A DNA stretch of 64,000 nucleotides from Streptomyces sp. PsTaAH-137. GTDB lineage: Bacteria; Actinomycetota; Actinomycetes; Streptomycetales; Streptomycetaceae. A model generated the notes under the pieces. That model was not told where the DNA came from. It was given only the letters and a program-made list of their open reading frames with translations, and did not search any database. The translations under genes were made by a program, and so were the position numbers. Shown here piece after piece: positions 8,905-17,472 of the stretch. Numbering within the stretch: the first letter of the stretch is position 1; every line of letters begins with the position of its first letter. The stretch is from positions 310,001-374,000 of the forward strand of contig NZ_QLLY01000001.1 in the NCBI RefSeq assembly GCF_003259365.1, given 5' to 3'.

Positions 8905-9672
8905 TCACCCGGCGCTTCTGAACGCGGCCCGCAGCTCCTCCCGCAGCGACCGCTGGAAGGCGGTCACCAGCGCCTGCACCACCAGCGGCTGCATGTGGGC
9001 CGACAGCGACCGCATCGCCGACACGTGCCCCGGGTCCCCGGGAGCCGCCTCGCGCTCCCGGTACGGAGCCCACACCTCGTCCTGGAAGAGCCGGGACAGA
9101 TCGTGCGCCGCCCGCCGGGTGTGCTCCAGCAGGAGCGTGCGCGCGGCGAGCAGCGTCTCGTGCGCGATCGGCACGTCGAGGAGCTGCACCCCCAGACGCA
9201 ACTGCCCCACGTCCACCCGGAACGCGTCCGCGTCCTCCAGGTACGTGAGGACGCCCATGGCCGACAACCGGTCCAGGTCAGCGCCGGACAGCGCCCGCCC
9301 GCACCGCCGCTCCAGCTCCGCCCTGGCCAGGTCCTCCGACGTGTCCGGCGCCCAGCTCGCCACCACCGCGCGGTGCATGGCGAGATCGTCGGCGCTCAGA
9401 TCCGCCGGCAGCTGCTCCAGATAGCGCTCGATCGCCGACAGGGTCATGCCCTGGTGCTGCAACTCCTCGATGAGGCCGAGCCGCGACAGGTGCTCCTGCC
9501 CGTAATGACCGACCCGGCGCGGACCGATCACCGGCGGCGGCAGCAGGCCGCGCGTGCTGTAGAAGCGGATCGTGCGGACCGTGACGGCCGCCCGTGCCGC
9601 CAGTTCGTCGACGGTCAGCGTGGGCTCGGGACCGGCCGGCCCGGACCCGCTGTTCTCGATGTCGGTCGCCAT
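8905..9672 (-). CDS. MerR-family transcriptional regulator
   Basis: 255 aa. The N-terminal winged helix-turn-helix of MerR type is clear: LTVDELAARAAVTVRTIRFY, STRGLLPPPVIGPRRVGHYG and the helix HLSRLGLIEELQHQGMTLSAI (about 18-85). The long C-terminal part is helical with no recognised effector motif and no metal-binding Cys pattern, so it is not a metal sensor. It faces the beta-oxidation operon across a shared terminator, which suggests but does not show that it controls fatty-acid genes. Its own start lies 280 nt from the permease gene. Confidence 0.85.
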   Translation of the reverse strand: MATDIENSGSGPAGPEPTLTVDELAARAAVTVRTIRFYSTRGLLPPPVIGPRRVGHYGQEHLSRLGLIEELQHQGMTLSAIERYLEQLPADLSADDLAMHRAVVASWAPDTSEDLARAELERRCGRALSGADLDRLSAMGVLTYLEDADAFRVDVGQLRLGVQLLDVPIAHETLLAARTLLLEHTRRAAHDLSRLFQDEVWAPYREREAAPGDPGHVSAMRSLSAHMQPLVVQALVTAFQRSLREELRAAFRSAG

Positions 9673-9779
9673 GTCCGCCTCGCGCCTAGCTCTCGGTACC
9701 GATCGGGTTCAACAGTATTGCTGAGACACCGAAGTTGTGAAACCCGTCTATGCGCTGGGCCGGGCAAGCGCACAAGAGA

Positions 9780-9800
9780 CCTTCTCGGCATGTGAGAAGG
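9780..9800. other. Small inverted repeat in the 9673-9952 intergenic region
   Basis: ccttctc (9780-9786) pairs with gagaagg (9794-9800) across 7 nt. The rest of this 280-nt divergent region between the MerR gene and the permease holds a direct repeat of gtgatct (within 9811-9838) and no other recognisable element. An operator or attenuator for the permease is possible. Confidence 0.3.
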
Positions 9801-9952
9801 ACCGCTATGTGATCTCCGCCACCGCATTTCCGGTGATCTTTGGGGGAAGGTGCACCGTCGGTCCGCACACTCCCAGGGGTGTCGCGGGCCGCAAGCACTT
9901 CCGGACCCAGGGGACCCCACGTCCCCGCGCACCACAGAGCGGACACCCCCAC

Positions 9953-11428
9953 GTGAGCAAGGACGCCGTGAACACGGCCGTGGACGCATCCCCCACGGAT
10001 GCGCCCCAAGCGCCCGCCGACGCGGGCGACGCCGGTTACAGCAAGGCCCTCAAGAGCCGCCACGTCAACATGATCGCGATCGGTGGCGCGATCGGCACCG
10101 GACTCTTCCTCGGTGCCGGCGGCCGCCTGCACGACGCGGGCCCCGCGCTCGTCTTCGCCTACCTGGTCTGCGGAATCTTCGCGTACCTGGTCGTGCGCGC
10201 CCTCGGTGAGATGGTCGTCTACCGGCCCTCCTCGGGGTCCTTCGTGTCGTACGCGCGCGAGTTCCTCGGCGAGAAGGGCGCCTACGTCGCCGGCTGGATG
10301 TACTTCCTCAACTGGTCGATGACGGGTATCGCGGACATCACCGCGATCGCGCTCTACACCCAGTACTGGAGCGCGTTCACCTCCGTTCCGCAGTGGGTGC
10401 TCGCACTGATCGCCCTCGCGGTCGTGCTCTCCGTCAACCTCGTCTCGGTGAAGTACTTCGGCGAGATGGAGTTCTGGTTCTCGATCATCAAGGTGGCGAC
10501 GCTCGTCGCCTTCCTGTTCGTGGGCATCTTCCTGATCGCCACCCAGCACCCCGTCGACGGCCAGACACCCGGGCTGCACATGATCACCGACCACGGCGGC
10601 TGGATGCCCAGCGGCACCATGTCCGTGATCCTCGTGATGCAGGGCGTCGTCTTCGCCTACGCGGCCCTGGAACTGGTCGGCGTCGCGGCGGGCGAGACCG
10701 CCGAGCCGCAGAAGGTCGTCCCGCGCGCGGTGAACTCGATCATGTGGCGCGTCGGCCTGTTCTACTGCGGCTCGGTGCTGCTGCTGGCCCTGCTGCTGCC
10801 GTCGTCGACGTACAAGTCGGGCGAGAGCCCGTTCGTCACCCTCTTCTCCAAGCTGGGCGTCGGCGGCATCGGCGACATCGTCAACCTCGTCGTGCTGACC
10901 GCCGCCATGTCCTCGCTCAACTCGGGCCTCTACTCGACCGGCCGCATCCTGCGCTCCATGGCGATGTCGGGCTCCGCCCCGCAGTTCACCGCCCGGATGA
11001 ACCGCAGCCAGGTGCCCTACGGCGGCATTCTGCTGACGGCGGGCGTCGGTGTCCTCGGCGTCGGCCTGAACTACCTGCTGCCGGCCGACGCCTTCGAGAT
11101 CGTCATCGAGATCTCGTCCATCGGCATCATCGGCACCTGGGTCATGATCATGGTCGCGCACCTGGCGTTCGTCCGTAAGGCCAAGCAGGGCCTGGTCGAG
11201 CGTCCGACGTTCCGGCTGCCCGGCTCACCGGTGACCGAGATCGTCACGATCGTCTTCCTGCTGCTCGTCCTCGGCCTCATGTGGAACGACGCCGAGACCG
11301 GCCGCAAGACCCTCAGCCTGATCCCGGTCGTCGCCCTGCTCCTCGTCATCGGCTGGTGCCGAGCCCGCCGCAACATCGCCCGCAAGGCAGCCACCGAGCC
11401 GCTGACCGGCGCGACGAAGGACGAGTAG
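9953..11428 (+). CDS. ansP: Amino acid permease, L-asparagine permease (AnsP) type
   Basis: 491 aa from the GTG at 9953; only a weak purine stretch precedes it. An APC-superfamily proton symporter of the cytoplasmic membrane with 12 expected membrane segments. The first segment begins LKSRHVNMIAIGGAIGTGLF, and stretches such as GEMVVYRPSSGSFVSYAREF, GWMYFLNWSMTGIADITAIA, EMEFWFSIIK and SSLNSGLYSTGRILRSMAMS are those I associate with enterobacterial AnsP rather than with GabP or aromatic permeases. Specificity for asparagine is inferred from this likeness. A relic gene starts directly after its stop. Confidence 0.85.
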   Translation: MSKDAVNTAVDASPTDAPQAPADAGDAGYSKALKSRHVNMIAIGGAIGTGLFLGAGGRLHDAGPALVFAYLVCGIFAYLVVRALGEMVVYRPSSGSFVSYAREFLGEKGAYVAGWMYFLNWSMTGIADITAIALYTQYWSAFTSVPQWVLALIALAVVLSVNLVSVKYFGEMEFWFSIIKVATLVAFLFVGIFLIATQHPVDGQTPGLHMITDHGGWMPSGTMSVILVMQGVVFAYAALELVGVAAGETAEPQKVVPRAVNSIMWRVGLFYCGSVLLLALLLPSSTYKSGESPFVTLFSKLGVGGIGDIVNLVVLTAAMSSLNSGLYSTGRILRSMAMSGSAPQFTARMNRSQVPYGGILLTAGVGVLGVGLNYLLPADAFEIVIEISSIGIIGTWVMIMVAHLAFVRKAKQGLVERPTFRLPGSPVTEIVTIVFLLLVLGLMWNDAETGRKTLSLIPVVALLLVIGWCRARRNIARKAATEPLTGATKDE

Positions 11429-11436
11429 CCCCCGGC

Positions 11437-11784
11437 CCGAGCCCGAAGCAGGCGTACCGCCGCCGGCACCGCGAGCGTGCGAGGAACGACTTCGGGCTCG
11501 GCGCCGCCCAGCTCGTCCGGGTCGACCCGCACACCTGGGTGGCGAACGTCGTGGGCCAGCGCGGCATCCGCACCGGCAGTAACGGCGTCCCGGTCCGCTA
11601 CGACGCCCTCGCGCACGGCCTGGCGGCGGTGGCCGAACACGCCGCCGAACTGGGCGCCTCCGTCCACATGCCGCGCATCGGCTGCGGCCTCGCCGGCGGC
11701 ACCTGGTCGCGGGTGGAGCCGCTGATAGCCGAGCAGCTCGTGGCCCGGGGGATACCGGTGACGGTGTACGACCACGCGGGCTGA
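11437..11784 (+). pseudogene. 5'-truncated macro-domain (ADP-ribose-binding) gene remnant
   Basis: Beginning a few nucleotides after the permease stop, one frame reads KQAYRRRHRERARNDFGLGA, then WVANVVGQRGIRTGSNG and HMPRIGCGLAGGTWSRVEPL, ending PVTVYDHAG. These are the second half of an actinobacterial macro domain, including the signature MPRIGCGLAGG. The first half, expected to hold the ADP-ribose-binding 'HVCND..GGWGKGF' region, is missing. No ATG or GTG with a ribosome site opens the frame in the right place; the first in-frame GTG is about 11539, inside the fold. I read it as a deletion remnant fused to the permease gene end. Confidence 0.7.
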
Positions 11785-11850
11785 CCCGGTGTGAACCGGA
11801 CCGTGGGCCGGTCGAGTTGGCCACCGGTGCCGATCGGGTAAGTCACAGGC

Positions 11851-12138
11851 ATGGCCCTGATTCCGTGGGACGTTCACCTGAAGACCGGGCACCTGGCCTC
11901 CTTCGCGGCCCTGCTGACGACCGCCCTCGTCGGCTCGGCCCGGCTGCGGTCCCGGCGCCCTCTGTCCGTCCGGACCGTCGCGCCGCCACCGCCCCCTGCG
12001 CCGTGCCTGCGGGCCCAGGTCGTGCCGACCCACTCCACCCCGGCCGACCCCGCGCACACCGCGGCCGTCACGGACCTGTGCACCCGGGTCTCCGAGCTCG
12101 CCTCGGACCTGGCCAAGCGGTACGGGAACGAGGAGTAG
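11851..12138 (+). CDS. Small hypothetical protein
   Basis: 95 aa. Not recognised. A short moderately hydrophobic stretch (LASFAALLTTALVGSA, about 15-30) is followed by Arg-rich sequence, a run of six prolines within VAPPPPPAP, and a helical C-terminus ending LAKRYGNEE. Codon third positions are GC-rich as expected for a real gene. No convincing ribosome binding site is seen before the ATG. It could be a single-pass membrane protein. Confidence 0.5.
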   Translation: MALIPWDVHLKTGHLASFAALLTTALVGSARLRSRRPLSVRTVAPPPPPAPCLRAQVVPTHSTPADPAHTAAVTDLCTRVSELASDLAKRYGNEE

Positions 12139-12242
12139 CCGGCCGGAGCGCGGGGGTGGACGCCGGGCGGCCGGGCATCTCCACCCGTCGTTCCACCCAT
12201 GGGTCCAGGTGTCGAAAGCCCCGCGCCAGCAGTCTTGAGGGC

Positions 12243-12785
12243 ATGACAACCACCGACTGGATCCTCGACATCGCCCTCGTCCTCGTCGTCTTCCGGCAAC
12301 TGCGGGAAGGCCGCCTCGACCTCAAGACCTTCCTGATCCCGCTGGGGATCGTGGCCTTCGTGGCCCACAGCTACCTGCACAGCGTGCCCACCGCGGGCAA
12401 CGACCTGGTGCTGATCGGCACGCTGACGGCCATCGGCGCCGCGCTCGGCATCGCGGGCGGCGTCTACACCCGGATCCGCACCTCCGGCGGCCACCTGCTG
12501 ATCAAGGCCGGCGCCGTCTCCGCGGTCCTGTGGGTGCTCGGCATGGGCGCCCGGATGGGCTTCCAGCTGTGGGTCCAGCACGGCGGCGCCGACGACGTGG
12601 CCCGGTTCAGCCTCACCCACCAGATCACCAGCGACCAGGCCTGGGTCGCGGCCTTCGTCCTGATGGCGCTCACCGAGGTCGTCACGCGCCTGGCCACGAT
12701 CTTCGTCCGGAGCCGTCTGGTGCCCGGCGACCCGCGGCAGGAGACGGCCGCGGAGACCGCACCGGCTCTCGACCGTGCGGCCTGA
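12243..12785 (+). CDS. Integral membrane protein of unknown function (possibly CcdC/DUF1453-like)
   Basis: 180 aa, ATG at 12243 with gaggg 3 nt upstream. Four or five hydrophobic segments are visible: WILDIALVLVVF near the N-terminus, FLIPLGIVAFVAHSYL, LVLIGTLTAIGAALGIAGGVY, LIKAGAVSAVLWVLGMGARM and AWVAAFVLMALTEVVTRLA. The pattern, with a cytoplasmic 'RLDLKTFLIP' loop, resembles small CcdC-like proteins, but I am not certain. It ends 20 nt before a histidine kinase gene in the same direction and may be functionally linked to that system. Confidence 0.75.
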   Translation: MTTTDWILDIALVLVVFRQLREGRLDLKTFLIPLGIVAFVAHSYLHSVPTAGNDLVLIGTLTAIGAALGIAGGVYTRIRTSGGHLLIKAGAVSAVLWVLGMGARMGFQLWVQHGGADDVARFSLTHQITSDQAWVAAFVLMALTEVVTRLATIFVRSRLVPGDPRQETAAETAPALDRAA

Positions 12786-12793
12786 CCGTGGGT

Positions 12794-12799
12794 TATGGT
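12794..12799 (+). promoter_or_regulatory. Candidate -10 element (TATGGT) for the two-component operon
   Basis: TATGGT ends 6 nt before the GTG at 12806, with TCGACC at 12769-12774 as a possible -35 (19-nt spacer). This could give a leaderless mRNA for the kinase independent of the upstream membrane-protein gene. Confidence 0.3.
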
Positions 12800-12805
12800 C
12801 ACGCC

Positions 12806-14014
12806 GTGCCCGAAGCACCGAGCGCCTCGAAGACCCCGAACGCCCCCGGGCCGGCTCCGCACCAGGAGCCCGGCCCGCGGGTCGTGCCCACGCAGGACAC
12901 ACGACTGCACTGGCTCCTGACCCTGGCCGTCATCGTCTCGGGTGTCTGGACGATCCGGCCGCTGGGCCTCAGCGGCCGGGGCCTCGCCGTCGCCGCCCTC
13001 CTCCTGGTCAACTGCGTCGTCCTCGCGGCCCGCCACCTGCCCGAGGCCAAGGTCCCGCCACGCGTCGCGCTGATCTGGCTGACCTGCGGCGTCGTCGCCG
13101 CGGCCGCGCTGATCGGCGTCAGCAGCTCCGGCTCCAGCTATCTCTTCGCGTACTTCCTCGTCGGCCACATCGGCCATCGCCTGGAGACCCGCAAGGCCCT
13201 CACCCTCGCCGCCCTGTGCAGCCTGCTGTGCGGCGGCGTCCTCTACTTCCGTCTCGGACCCGGCCACACCTTCCTGCCCTGGACGCTCGGCCTCAGCACC
13301 GGCGCCCCGGTCCTGGTGGGCATCCTCAACCGCAGCCGTCAGCGCGCCGTCCAGGCCGTGGTCGAGGCCGCCGAGTCCGCGGAGCGCGCCGCGCGGGCCG
13401 AGGCCCAGGCCGCCGTCCTCACCGAGCGCGGCCGCATCGCCCGCGACGTGCACGACGTGCTGGCCCACTCCCTCGCGGGCATCAACATGCAGCTCGAACT
13501 GGCCGACGCCCTCATCGACACCGGCGACCTGGAGCGCGTACGCGAGGCGAACCAGAAGGCGCACAGCATGGTGAAGGAGAGCCTGAAGCAGGCCCAGTGG
13601 ACCGTGCACGCGCTCCGCGAGGACTCCCTGCCGCTCCTGGAGAGCCTGACGGCGATGATCGAGTCGTCCGGCCACCACGACGCGCTCACCGTCACCGGCA
13701 CCGTCCGCGAGGTGCCGGCCCGGCTCACCCAGAACCTGCTCCGCATCGCCCAGGAGGCGCTGACCAACGCCACCCGGCACGCGCCCGGCGCCGCCGTCCG
13801 CGTGGAGCTCGCCTTCGCCGGGGCGTCGACGACCCTGACGATCCGCAACGGCCCGGCGACCCGCCCGGTCAGCGCGGGCGGCGGCAGCGGAATGGGACTG
13901 ATCGGCATGCGGGAACGGGTCGCGCTGCTCCGTGGGACGATCACCGCGGGCCCGGTCACCGAAGGACCGGACCAGGGCGGCTGGCAGGTGGAGGCAGTGA
14001 TCCCCGATGAGTGA
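12806..14014 (+). CDS. Two-component sensor histidine kinase (HisKA_3 / NarL-type partner)
   Basis: 402 aa from the GTG at 12806. After a Pro-rich N-terminus come about five membrane segments (residues 35-175), then a coiled linker rich in Ala/Glu, the dimerisation box ERGRIARDVHDVLAHSLAG with phospho-acceptor H216, and the ATPase domain with N321 (ALTNATRHAPG) and the G-box GMGLIGMRERV. This is the usual build of actinomycete kinases that pair with NarL/LuxR regulators. No sensor domain outside the membrane is visible, so the signal is probably sensed in the membrane. Its 3' end overlaps the response regulator gene by 8 nt. Confidence 0.9.
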   Translation: MPEAPSASKTPNAPGPAPHQEPGPRVVPTQDTRLHWLLTLAVIVSGVWTIRPLGLSGRGLAVAALLLVNCVVLAARHLPEAKVPPRVALIWLTCGVVAAAALIGVSSSGSSYLFAYFLVGHIGHRLETRKALTLAALCSLLCGGVLYFRLGPGHTFLPWTLGLSTGAPVLVGILNRSRQRAVQAVVEAAESAERAARAEAQAAVLTERGRIARDVHDVLAHSLAGINMQLELADALIDTGDLERVREANQKAHSMVKESLKQAQWTVHALREDSLPLLESLTAMIESSGHHDALTVTGTVREVPARLTQNLLRIAQEALTNATRHAPGAAVRVELAFAGASTTLTIRNGPATRPVSAGGGSGMGLIGMRERVALLRGTITAGPVTEGPDQGGWQVEAVIPDE

Positions 14015-14681
14015 AGCGACGCAGCAGGACCACACCAAGAGGCCGCTGAGAGTCGTCGTCGCTGACGACCAGGCCGCCGTCCGCGAGCCGCTGGCCGCGG
14101 TCCTCGGCCTCGCCGACGACATCGACGTCGTCGCGGCCGCGGCCGACGGCAGCGAGGTGCTCACCGCGGCCGCCGCCGGACCCGTCGACGTGGTTCTGAT
14201 GGACCTGCGGATGCCCGTCATGGACGGCATCGAGGCGACCCGCCGCCTGGCCGAGGAACATCCCGAGGTGGCCGTCGTCGTGCTGACCACCTTCGCCGAC
14301 GACGACTCGATCCTGGCCGCCCTGAGCGCCGGGGCCCGCGGCTACCTCACCAAGAACGCCGGGCGCCAGGACATCACCCGCGCCATCCGCGCCGCCGCCG
14401 CGGGGCAGTCCGTCCTCGACCGCGAGGTCCAGGACCGGCTCCTCGCCACGGTCCGCACCAAGGCCTCGGCGCCCGGGCAGCAGCTGCCCGACGACGTCAC
14501 GCCCCGCGAGCGCGAGGTGCTCACCCTGATCGGCCAGGGCCTGCCGAACCGGGCGATCGCCGAGAAGCTCTTCATCAGCGAGGCCACGGTGAAGACCCAC
14601 ATCAACAACCTGTTCGCCAAGGCGGCCATCCGGGACCGCGCCGACGCCGTGCGCCGCGCCATCGCCGCCGGTCTCGCCTGA
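14007..14681 (+). CDS. NarL/LuxR-type response regulator
   Basis: 224 aa. Receiver domain with acidic pocket D20 D21 (VVVADDQ), phosphorylation site D66 (VVLMDLRMP), switch Thr in LTTFADD and conserved Lys in YLTKNAG. The C-terminal LuxR helix-turn-helix runs from TPREREVLTLIGQG through EATVKTHINNLFAK. It overlaps the kinase gene and is certainly its partner. Target genes are unknown; the neighbouring membrane protein and MpaB-like gene are candidates. Confidence 0.93.
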   Translation: MSEATQQDHTKRPLRVVVADDQAAVREPLAAVLGLADDIDVVAAAADGSEVLTAAAAGPVDVVLMDLRMPVMDGIEATRRLAEEHPEVAVVVLTTFADDDSILAALSAGARGYLTKNAGRQDITRAIRAAAAGQSVLDREVQDRLLATVRTKASAPGQQLPDDVTPREREVLTLIGQGLPNRAIAEKLFISEATVKTHINNLFAKAAIRDRADAVRRAIAAGLA

Positions 14682-14741
14682 CCCACGCGTCGCATACTGG
14701 ATCACAAGGCACAGCGCTCCGTACGACGTCCAGGAAGCGGC

Positions 14742-15581
14742 ATGAAACAGCACGACCCCGATCCGCCGCCGCCCCCGCCCGGCGGGGTCCTCTGGGACAC
14801 CGCGGGTGACATCCGCTCCCTGCTCGCGCTGCCCGCCGCGTTCGTCCTCCAGGTCGCGCACCCCGCCGTCGGCGCCGGTGTCGACGACCACTCGGTGTTC
14901 CGCACCGACCCGTGGGGACGCGGCACCCGCTCCCTGACCTCGGTCCTGCTCTGGGTGTACGGGGGTGAGACCGCCGCCGAGGAAGGGCGCCGCCTGCGCC
15001 GCGTCCACCGGGACATCAGCGGCACCGATCCGCGCGGGCGCCGCTACCACGCGCTCACCCCGGCCCACTACGCCTGGGTGCACGCCACCGGCTATCCGGT
15101 CTCCCGGCGGGCCCGGCGCTACTTCGCCCGGCCGTTCACGCCCGAGGAGGACGAGCGGTTCTACGCGGAGTGGCTGATGGTCGGCCGGATCCTCGGCATC
15201 CATGACCGGGACATGCCGCAGACGGTCGGGGAGTTCTGGCCGTACTACGAGCGGATGCTGGCCCGCGAGATCGGGTCCAACGTGGTCGTCGCCGAGCTGA
15301 CCGACGCCCACCGCGCCATTCCGGCGCCGCCGGGGCCCTGGGTGCTCCGTCTCCTCTGGCCCCTTCTCCGCCCCGTGCTCGCCCGGACGCTCCGGTTCCT
15401 GTCGATCGGCCTGCTCCCGCCCGAGGCCCGCGCGGCGATCGGCCTGCCGTGGTCCCCCCGCCAGGAACGCCGCCTGCGCCGCTGGTCCGCCCTGGTCCGC
15501 TTGACCGTCCCCCACCTCCCGGAACGCCTCCGCTATCTGCCCATGGCCCGCCGAGCAAGAGCGGCCACGCGTCTGCCGTGA
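14742..15581 (+). CDS. MpaB-family (DUF2236) oxygenase-like protein
   Basis: 279 aa. The family signature is visible: GGVLWDTAGDIRSLLALPAA, QVAHPAVGAGVDDHSVFRTD, WGRGTRSLTSVL, then HALTPAHYAWVHATG and the EEWxMVGRILGI-like EWLMVGRILGIHDRDMP. Members related to rubber oxygenase and MpaB bind haem b through the conserved His residues in these segments, but most have no known substrate. An acidic-to-basic change occurs in the last 60 residues, with a hydrophobic stretch PPGPWVLRLLWPLLRPVLA that may touch the membrane. Its 3' end faces a long inverted repeat shared with the converging peptidase gene. Confidence 0.82.
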   Translation: MKQHDPDPPPPPPGGVLWDTAGDIRSLLALPAAFVLQVAHPAVGAGVDDHSVFRTDPWGRGTRSLTSVLLWVYGGETAAEEGRRLRRVHRDISGTDPRGRRYHALTPAHYAWVHATGYPVSRRARRYFARPFTPEEDERFYAEWLMVGRILGIHDRDMPQTVGEFWPYYERMLAREIGSNVVVAELTDAHRAIPAPPGPWVLRLLWPLLRPVLARTLRFLSIGLLPPEARAAIGLPWSPRQERRLRRWSALVRLTVPHLPERLRYLPMARRARAATRLP

Positions 15582-15621
15582 CCGGTCGCGTCGCCGAGTG
15601 CCCGTAGCGTCGTGGCTGGTC

Positions 15622-15715
15622 GCGCAGTTCCCCGCGCCCCTGAGATGCGCACTTCGTGCGGCATCTCATCAGAGAGGCGCGCGAAGCGCAGCCTCAGGGG
15701 CGCGGGGAACTGCGC
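15622..15715. repeat. Long inverted repeat built from the dispersed repeat, with two internal hairpins (copy C)
   Basis: A 23-bp perfect outer stem (15622-15644 with 15693-15715) contains the dispersed core. Inside it lie two separate hairpins, gagatgc...gcatctc (about 15642-15667) and gaggcgcgc...gcgcagcctc (about 15673-15695), so the fold is a three-way junction. It sits between the converging MpaB-like and M1 peptidase genes, where it could act as a bidirectional terminator. Confidence 0.82.
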
Positions 15716-15764
15716 GAGAAGCGGCCACCGGCCCGCAGCCGACCGGCAACCCCCAAAGCGCGGG

Positions 15765-17252
15765 TCAGCGCACGGAGTGCACCCCATTCGTGGCCGCGAT
15801 CGACTTCCACGACCGCGGCCGCTCAGGCCCCCCGCCCGCCCGCAGCGCAGAAGACACCGAAGACACAGCAGGCCGCGTCGGCTGGAACAGCCACGTGTCG
15901 AACAACGACGCCAACGGCTTGCCGGAGACCCGCTCCGCGTAGGACACGAAGTCGGAGACGGTGGCGTTGCCGTAGGCGTGCGCCTGCGGCCAGCCCTTGA
16001 GGATCTTGAAGAACTTCTTGTCACCGACCGCGTCGCGCAGCGCCTGGATGGCCATGGCCCCCCGGTCGTAGACGGCGGCGTCGAACTGGTTCTCGGCGCC
16101 GGGATCCCCGGGCTTCACGGTCCAGAACGCGTCGTCCGCCGGATGCTGCGCGTACGCGTAGTCGGAGAGTTCCTTCGCCGTGCCCTCGCCCTCCTTCTCG
16201 GACCAGAGCCACTGGCTGTACCGGGCGAAGCCCTCGTTGATCCAGATGTCCTTCCAGCCGCGTACGGAGACGCTGTCCCCGTACCACTGGTGCGCCAGCT
16301 CGTGCACGACGACGGAGACGTTGGAGCCGTTCGCGAACTGCTTGGGGGAGTAGAACGGCCGCGTCTGCGTCTCCAGGGCGAACGACGACGGGACGTTCGG
16401 GACGTAGCCGCCCAGCGCCTCGAAGGGGTACTTCCCGTAGACGGACTCCAGCCACTCGGCGACCTCGGCGGTGCGCTCCACGCTGGCCTTCGCGGCGCCC
16501 TCGTTGGCGCCGAGATCCTTGCTGTAGGCGTTGACGACGGGCAGCCCGTCGGAGGTCGTGTCGGTGGTGATGTCGAACTTGCCGACCGCGAGCGTCGCCA
16601 GGTAGGTGGCCTGCGGGTGGCTGGAGCGCCAGTTGAAGCGGGTCCAGCCCAGCTTCGAACTCTGCGACTGCAGCGTGCCGTTGGAGATCGCCTGGGTGCC
16701 GTCGGGAACGGCCACCGAGATGTCGTACGTGGCCTTGTCGAGCGGGTGGTCGTTCGACGGGAACCACCAGGCCGCCGACTCCGGCTCGTTGGCGAAGACG
16801 GCGCCGTCCGGAGTGCGCTGCGGGGACGTGAAGCCCCACAGTTTCACGTCGGACGGCTTGCCCGCGTACTTCACCACGACCGTGAAGGGGGTGCCCTTCG
16901 GGAGCCCGGTCGCGGGCGTCACCTCCAGTTCCTGCTCGCCCGACCTGGCGAACGCCGCCTTCTTCCCGTTCACCCGGACCTCGCTCGCGGTGAGCCCGAG
17001 GTCGAGGTCGAAGCGCGACAGGTCCTGGGTGGCGGAGGCGAGGATCGTCGCCGTGCCCTCCAACAGGTCCGTCTTCGGCTGGTACTTCAGACGCAGGTCG
17101 TAGTGGGAGACGTCGTAGCCGCCGTTCCCGTACGTCGGGTAGTAGGGATCGCCGATGCCCGAGGCCCCGGGAGCGAAGTCGGCCGCCGATGCCGGGATCG
17201 CCAGCAGCAGGGCGGCCGTGAGCGCGCCGGGAGCGATGAGTCTGCGGTACAC
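15765..17252 (-). CDS. Secreted M1-family zinc aminopeptidase (short form)
   Basis: 495 aa from the GTG at 17252, chosen because tggag lies about 6 nt upstream and a signal peptide follows directly: basic YRR, hydrophobic ALTAALLLAIP, cleavage near ASA-AD (residue 23). The zinc site is HELAH (H317, E318, H321) with E340 19 residues after H321 in WINEGFA. Substrate-loop sequence FALETQTRPFY replaces the classical GAMEN box, as is common in this Streptomyces group. It lacks the long helical C-terminal domain of 850-aa aminopeptidase N, so it is a compact exported enzyme releasing N-terminal residues. Divergent from the Xaa-Pro peptidase gene. Confidence 0.9.
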   Translation of the reverse strand: MYRRLIAPGALTAALLLAIPASAADFAPGASGIGDPYYPTYGNGGYDVSHYDLRLKYQPKTDLLEGTATILASATQDLSRFDLDLGLTASEVRVNGKKAAFARSGEQELEVTPATGLPKGTPFTVVVKYAGKPSDVKLWGFTSPQRTPDGAVFANEPESAAWWFPSNDHPLDKATYDISVAVPDGTQAISNGTLQSQSSKLGWTRFNWRSSHPQATYLATLAVGKFDITTDTTSDGLPVVNAYSKDLGANEGAAKASVERTAEVAEWLESVYGKYPFEALGGYVPNVPSSFALETQTRPFYSPKQFANGSNVSVVVHELAHQWYGDSVSVRGWKDIWINEGFARYSQWLWSEKEGEGTAKELSDYAYAQHPADDAFWTVKPGDPGAENQFDAAVYDRGAMAIQALRDAVGDKKFFKILKGWPQAHAYGNATVSDFVSYAERVSGKPLASLFDTWLFQPTRPAVSSVSSALRAGGGPERPRSWKSIAATNGVHSVR

Positions 17253-17334
17253 GGAAAACTCCAAGTCGTAGGAACAGACCGGGGACCGACCGCGCGCGAC
17301 CGGAGGGAACCGGCCCCGTGTGATCGTGTTCGCG

Positions 17335-17364
17335 ACCCTATTCAGCACCCGGCACGCCGGTCAT
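17335..17364 (-). promoter_or_regulatory. Candidate promoter of the M1 peptidase gene
   Basis: On the minus strand, ATGACC (17364-17359) and TAGGGT (17340-17335) are 18 nt apart, predicting a leader of about 75 nt. The 220-nt divergent region also holds an inverted pair gatcgtgt (17322-17329) and acacgatc (about 17385-17392), which could bind a regulator of both peptidase genes. Confidence 0.35.
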
Positions 17365-17472
17365 GTCCATGGCCCCTGCTGTCACACGATCGCCATTCGG
17401 CCGACATGTGTCTTTACGCCCCACGCGCCTGACGGGTCGCGCTGATGCCCTCTGTCGCACGGGAGTTGACCC

